Shown here: positions 60,133 through 64,000 of the stretch, piece after piece | How the letters are laid out: every line of letters begins with the position of its first letter | Position numbering within the stretch: the stretch's first letter is position 1 | DNA from: Candidatus Limihabitans stercoravium | GTDB lineage: Bacteria; Bacillota; Clostridia; Christensenellales; CAG-314 | DNA length: 64,000 nt | Direction: 5' to 3' | NCBI GenBank assembly: GCA_018715495.1 | Contig: DVLO01000008.1 | Span: 33,600 to 97,599, forward strand | The notes under the pieces: generated by a model | The model's database searches: none | What the model was told of the DNA's origin: nothing | Seen by the model: the letters and a program-made list of their open reading frames with translations, nothing else | Made by a program: the position numbers and the translations under genes

Positions 60133-61452
60133 ATGAACAAAATGAGTATTAAAGACGTAGATGTAAAAGGTAAGAAATGTCTGGTACGTGTTGACTTCAA
60201 CGTTCCTATGAAGAATGGCGTCATCACAGACGAAAATCGTATCATGGGTGCATTGCCTACCATCAAGTATCTTATGGAACACGGTGCAAAGGTAATCTTG
60301 TGTTCGCACCTTGGCAAGCCACACAACATCTTCTCTGAAAATTTCAAACTCAACAAGAAGGAAAAGAAGGCTCTTGAACAACTTCCTGCCGAAGAACAAG
60401 CTGCTGCTAAAAAGCAGATGATCGAAAAGGCATTGAAAGAAGACGCTGTAAAGTTCAGTCTGAGACCTGTTGCCGAAAGACTCAACCAGTTGTTGGACGG
60501 CAAGGTTGAATTTGCAACGGACATCGTTGGCGAAGACGCTTGCGCTAAAGTTGCAGCATTGAAAGAAGGTCACTGCGTATTGCTTGAAAACACACGTTTC
60601 GACGCCGGTGAAGAAGGCCGTGACGAAGAATTCTGCAGAAAACTTGCTAATTTTGCAGACATCTACGTAAACGACGCATTCGGAACAGCTCACCGTTCAC
60701 ACGCTTCTACAGCAGCAATCGTTGAATACGGTTTTGTAAAGACAGCTGTCTGCGGTTTCCTGATTGAAAAGGAACTTTCCGTAATGGCTAACGCTTTGGA
60801 ACATCCTGTTCATCCTTTCGTTGCAATTCTTGGCGGTGCTAAGGTTGCCGACAAGCTCAACGTAATCAACAATCTTCTTGAAAAGTGCGACACATTGATT
60901 ATCGGTGGCGGTATGGCTTACACATTCCTGAAGGCTCAGGGTTACGAAATCGGTAAGTCTCTCTTGGACGAAGAAAAACTTGACTACTGCCGTCAGATGA
61001 TGGCTAAGGCTAAGGAAGAAGGCAAGCAATTGCTTCTGCCAGTTGACTGCGTAATCATCAAGGATTTCCCCAACCCCATTGACGCACCCATCGAAACAAA
61101 GGTTGTTGACATCGATTCTATCCCTGCTGATTGCGAAGCTGCTGACATCGGTCCTAAGACAGCTAAGTTGTACGCTGACGTAATCAAGACAGCTAAGACA
61201 GTAATCTGGAACGGTCCTATGGGAATTTTCGAAAACCCCATTCTTGCAAAGGGAACAAACGACATTGCCAACGCTATGGCACAGGCAACCGATTGCACAA
61301 CAATCATCGGTGGCGGTGACAGTGCTGCTGCTGTTGCTCAGCTTGGTTATGCTGACAAGATGAGTCACGTTTCCACAGGTGGCGGTGCATCCTTGGAATT
61401 GTTCGAAGGCAAGGTACTTCCGGGTATTGCATGCCTGAACGACAAGCAATAA
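60133..61452 (+). CDS. pgk: Phosphoglycerate kinase with an internal insertion
   Basis: 439 residues against about 395 usually. It converts 1,3-bisphosphoglycerate and ADP to 3-phosphoglycerate and ATP. Marks: [14 protein letters not shown], the HLGKP loop, [20 protein letters not shown] and the nucleotide-binding [10 protein letters not shown] and [13 protein letters not shown]. The extra 40 or so residues (about 64-106) follow SHLGKP directly and are helical and charged ([20 protein letters not shown]). The rest of the protein aligns normally, so activity is expected. Confidence 0.96.
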   Translation: MNKMSIKDVDVKGKKCLVRVDFNVPMKNGVITDENRIMGALPTIKYLMEHGAKVILCSHLGKPHNIFSENFKLNKKEKKALEQLPAEEQAAAKKQMIEKALKEDAVKFSLRPVAERLNQLLDGKVEFATDIVGEDACAKVAALKEGHCVLLENTRFDAGEEGRDEEFCRKLANFADIYVNDAFGTAHRSHASTAAIVEYGFVKTAVCGFLIEKELSVMANALEHPVHPFVAILGGAKVADKLNVINNLLEKCDTLIIGGGMAYTFLKAQGYEIGKSLLDEEKLDYCRQMMAKAKEEGKQLLLPVDCVIIKDFPNPIDAPIETKVVDIDSIPADCEAADIGPKTAKLYADVIKTAKTVIWNGPMGIFENPILAKGTNDIANAMAQATDCTTIIGGGDSAAAVAQLGYADKMSHVSTGGGASLELFEGKVLPGIACLNDKQ

Positions 61453-61475
61453 CAATCAACTAAACTGACAATTTT

Positions 61476-61506
61476 CGATACGGTGTACCATGTGTATACC
61501 GTATCG
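61476..61506 (+). other. Intercistronic stem-loop between pgk and tpiA
   Basis: CGATACGGTGTA and TATACCGTATCG pair over twelve positions with one wobble. No T-tract follows. It is probably an mRNA-processing or stabilising element. Confidence 0.75.
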
Positions 61507-61527
61507 GTGCATTAAAAAGGAGATAAA

Positions 61528-62283
61528 ATGAAAAACAAGATCATTGCCGGCAACTGGAAGATGAACAAGTTGCAATCTGAGGCTAAACAATTGATTGAAG
61601 AATTGAAACCCCTTGTCAAGGACACTGAAAACACAGTAGTAATCTGTGTTCCTTACACCGACCTTGCTCTTGCTGTTGAAATGACCAAGGGCACAAACAT
61701 TCACGTTGGCGCACAAAACTGCCACTGGAAGGAATCGGGCGCATTTACAGCTGAAATCGCACCTTCAATGCTTGTTGAAGCAGGTGTAGAATACGTAATC
61801 ATCGGACACAGCGAACGCAGAACATATTTCGGTGAAACAGACGCAACAGTACTTCAACGTACAACAGCTGCATTGAACGCAGGATTGAAGCCCATCGTTT
61901 GTATCGGTGAAACTCTCGAAGAACGCAACAGCGGAAGAATGGAAGAAGTTCTTGAACGTCAGATTTTAAAGGGATTCGAAACAATCACAGCCGAACAGCT
62001 GAAAAACATCGTCATTGCTTACGAACCCGTCTGGGCAATCGGCACAGGTGTTACAGCAACAGACGAACAGGCTCAGGATGCAATTGCTTTCTGCCGCAGC
62101 GTATTTGCAAAGAAATACGGCAAGGAATCGGCAGACGAACTGTACATTCAGTACGGCGGCAGCATGAACGATGCAAATGCCAAGGCACTTCTTTCCATGC
62201 CTGACATTGACGGTGGTCTTATCGGCGGCGCAAGTCTTGTTGCCAAGAAATTTGCCGATGTAGTAAACGCTTACAAAAAGTGA
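61528..62283 (+). CDS. tpiA: Triosephosphate isomerase
   Basis: 251 residues, usual length. Catalytic residues are all in place: lysine in AGNWKMNK, histidine in IIGHSERR and glutamate in AYEPVWAIGTG; the phosphate-gripping loop follows. It interconverts dihydroxyacetone phosphate and glyceraldehyde 3-phosphate. The ribosome binding site is aaggag. It ends eight bases before gpmI. Confidence 0.98.
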   Translation: MKNKIIAGNWKMNKLQSEAKQLIEELKPLVKDTENTVVICVPYTDLALAVEMTKGTNIHVGAQNCHWKESGAFTAEIAPSMLVEAGVEYVIIGHSERRTYFGETDATVLQRTTAALNAGLKPIVCIGETLEERNSGRMEEVLERQILKGFETITAEQLKNIVIAYEPVWAIGTGVTATDEQAQDAIAFCRSVFAKKYGKESADELYIQYGGSMNDANAKALLSMPDIDGGLIGGASLVAKKFADVVNAYKK

Positions 62284-62290
62284 GGATATT

Positions 62291-63832
62291 ATGAAAAAAA
62301 TTACTGCTTTGATTATCATGGACGGTTATGGTCTTGCCGAAGACGGTAAGGGAAACACCATTGGCAAGGAAGGTTCGCCATATATCAAGTATTTGCGTAA
62401 CAATTACCCGTCAACAACGTTGAATGCCAGCGGTATGGCGGTAGGTCTGCCCGAAGGACAGATGGGCAACAGTGAAGTAGGACACCTGAACATCGGTGCA
62501 GGACGTGTTGTTTACCAGGAACTTACACGTATCACCAAGGCAATTGCCGAAGGAGATTTCTTCACCAACAGTGCATTTGTAAATGCTTGTGAAGTTGTCA
62601 AGAAAAACGGCGGAAAACTTCACCTGATGGGATTGATGAGTAACGGCGGTGTACACAGTCACATTGCACACGTAACGGCACTCATCAAACTTGCTAAGCA
62701 ACAGGGACTTTCCGACGTTTACGTTCATTGCTACATGGACGGACGTGACGTATCTCCCACAAGCGGTGCAGGATTCATCCGTCAGTTACAGGAAAGCATG
62801 AACAAGATCGGTTTCGGTAAGATTGCATCCGTTTGCGGAAGATACTACGCAATGGACCGTGACAACCGTTGGGATCGTGTAGAAAAGGCTTACAACATGT
62901 TGGTACTTGGTGAAGGAAACAAGACGGAAGATCCCGCAGCAGCGCTTGAACAAAGTTACGCTGACGGAGTAACGGATGAATTTGTACTTCCTACAGTAGT
63001 TGTCAAGGACGGCAAACCCGTTGCAACAATTGAAAACGGCGACAGTGTAATCTTCTTCAACTTCCGTCCCGACAGAGCAAGAGAAATGACACGTGCATTC
63101 ACTCAGAAAGACTTCAACGGATTCGACCTCAAAGGAAAGGCAAGAAAGGTACACTGGGTATGCATGACTCAGTACGACGAAAAGTTCACAGACGTTGACA
63201 TTGCATTCCGTCCCGAAAGCATGAAGAACACTTTGGGCGAATACCTTGCTTCGCAGGGTAAAGTTCAGTTGCGTATTGCCGAAACGGAAAAGTACGCACA
63301 CGTAACATTCTTCTTCAACGGCGGTGTGGAGAAACCCAACGAAAACGAATTCCGTATTCTGGTAGATTCACCCAAGGTTGCAACCTACGATCTTCAACCG
63401 GAAATGTCGGCATTGCAAGTTACCGACAGAGCAATAGCGGAAATCGAAAAAGAAAAGTACGATGTAATGATATTGAACTTCGCTAACTGCGACATGGTAG
63501 GACACACAGGCGTGGTTGAAGCAACCGAAAAGGCAGTTGCAACTGTAGATGACTGCGTAAGACGTGTTGTGGAAAGCATTCTTCAACAGGGCGGACGTGC
63601 ATTTGTCACAGCCGACCACGGAAATGCCGAACAGATGTACGCTGAAGACGGTTCACCATTTACGGCACACACAACAAATCCCGTACCATTTATCCTGGTT
63701 GACGAACAGTTGAAGAACACCGTAAAACTCAACAGCGGTGCATTGTGTGACATTGCTCCTACAATGCTTTCAGTCATGGGCATGGAAATCCCCAAGGAAA
63801 TGACAGGCAAGGTGCTGGTTGAAAACAAGTAA
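62291..63832 (+). CDS. gpmI: Phosphoglycerate mutase, cofactor-independent
   Basis: 513 residues, usual length. An alkaline-phosphatase-fold enzyme with the nucleophilic serine in GQMGNSEVGHLNIGAGR and metal ligands in MDGYGLAEDGKGN and TADHGNAEQM. The YMDGRDVSPTSG and NFRPDRAREMTRAF blocks are standard. It interconverts 3- and 2-phosphoglycerate. No gapA or eno is present in the window, so the glycolytic set is split. Confidence 0.98.
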   Translation: MKKITALIIMDGYGLAEDGKGNTIGKEGSPYIKYLRNNYPSTTLNASGMAVGLPEGQMGNSEVGHLNIGAGRVVYQELTRITKAIAEGDFFTNSAFVNACEVVKKNGGKLHLMGLMSNGGVHSHIAHVTALIKLAKQQGLSDVYVHCYMDGRDVSPTSGAGFIRQLQESMNKIGFGKIASVCGRYYAMDRDNRWDRVEKAYNMLVLGEGNKTEDPAAALEQSYADGVTDEFVLPTVVVKDGKPVATIENGDSVIFFNFRPDRAREMTRAFTQKDFNGFDLKGKARKVHWVCMTQYDEKFTDVDIAFRPESMKNTLGEYLASQGKVQLRIAETEKYAHVTFFFNGGVEKPNENEFRILVDSPKVATYDLQPEMSALQVTDRAIAEIEKEKYDVMILNFANCDMVGHTGVVEATEKAVATVDDCVRRVVESILQQGGRAFVTADHGNAEQMYAEDGSPFTAHTTNPVPFILVDEQLKNTVKLNSGALCDIAPTMLSVMGMEIPKEMTGKVLVENK

Positions 63833-63846
63833 TTTAGTAAAAACAG

Positions 63847-63875
63847 TTGCAAATGTAGTTTATTTGTGATATACT
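63847..63875 (+). promoter_or_regulatory. Promoter of secG
   Basis: TTGCAA (63847-63852), 17 bases, TATACT (63870-63875), 31 bases before the secG start. Confidence 0.7.
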
Positions 63876-63906
63876 ACTTGGGCAATGTTTATGGAGGATT
63901 GAGATT

Positions 63907-64000
63907 ATGCTCAATGTTTTATCGTTTTTTGTTGAAACTGCACACGTCGTATTTGGCGTAAAGATCGCACTGGCTGTATTGATGTTGCTGTGCTCACTGT
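63907..64000 (+). CDS. secG: Preprotein translocase subunit SecG, N-terminal part (cut by window edge)
   Basis: Only 31 codons are present. They encode a short start and the first membrane helix (FGVKIALAVLMLLCSL). The ATG follows ggaggattgag. The place after gpmI is where Clostridia usually carry secG, which is the main reason for the name. It would be a partner of SecY. Confidence 0.65.
   Translation, partial: MLNVLSFFVETAHVVFGVKIALAVLMLLCSL

Overview
The window looks like a chromosomal segment of a low-to-medium GC, Gram-positive-type bacterium of the class Clostridia. Supporting signs are lipobox lipoproteins, a zinc-type S14, the secY-adk-map-KOW-infA-rpmJ gene order, mfd followed by a foldase-like lipoprotein, a MurJ/SpoVB-type flippase, an ECF sigma factor and housekeeping promoters of the TTGCAA/TTGACA-N17-TATAAT type. 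An uncultured gut lineage (for example Christensenellales-like) would fit, but that placement is inference. No rRNA, tRNA, CRISPR array, integrase or intact insertion sequence was seen.

Layout. 0-22.6 kb is a mixed region. It starts with the 3' end of an RND efflux pump. Next come a BspA-type leucine-rich-repeat lipoprotein, a HAD phosphatase, a hypothetical protein and a second lipoprotein. A KtrB/KtrA potassium uptake pair follows, and its promoter and first codons are duplicated in tandem. A cobalamin riboswitch with a terminator controls a DUF4430-like lipoprotein and an ECF S component. After prolyl-tRNA synthetase comes a complete oligopeptide ABC transporter operon (oppA-B-C-D-F plus a small membrane protein). 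About 1.26 kb of GT-rich non-coding DNA with a repeated AT-rich motif precedes the next block.

23.6-39.8 kb is the S10-spc-alpha ribosomal superoperon: rpsJ to rplO, secY, adk, map, a KOW protein, infA, rpmJ, rpsM, rpsK, rpsD, rpoA and rplQ. Several ribosomal proteins carry extensions or insertions (S5, L17, L24, L30). 39.9-46.9 kb is an accessory cluster: an ECF sigma factor, a secreted C39-like cysteine peptidase behind an ECF-like promoter, an anti-sigma-like membrane protein, two related lipoproteins, and a large secreted Hint-domain protein broken by a one-base frameshift. 47.2-59.8 kb is housekeeping: pth, mfd, a PrsA-like lipoprotein, a PIG-L deacetylase, an E2-catalytic-domain-like protein, a flippase, mazG, dus and trmL. 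60-64 kb holds pgk-tpiA-gpmI and the start of secG.

The most unusual object is the opp operon. Its OppC has an RCC1-type beta-propeller of about 280 residues inserted between its first membrane helix and the permease domain. Its OppF has a mostly helical insertion of about 190 residues between Walker A and the Q-loop, and OppD has a shorter insertion at the matching place. A structured, terminator-like leader RNA precedes the operon. Together these suggest a peptide importer with an added extracytoplasmic sensing or docking domain and a matching cytoplasmic one.
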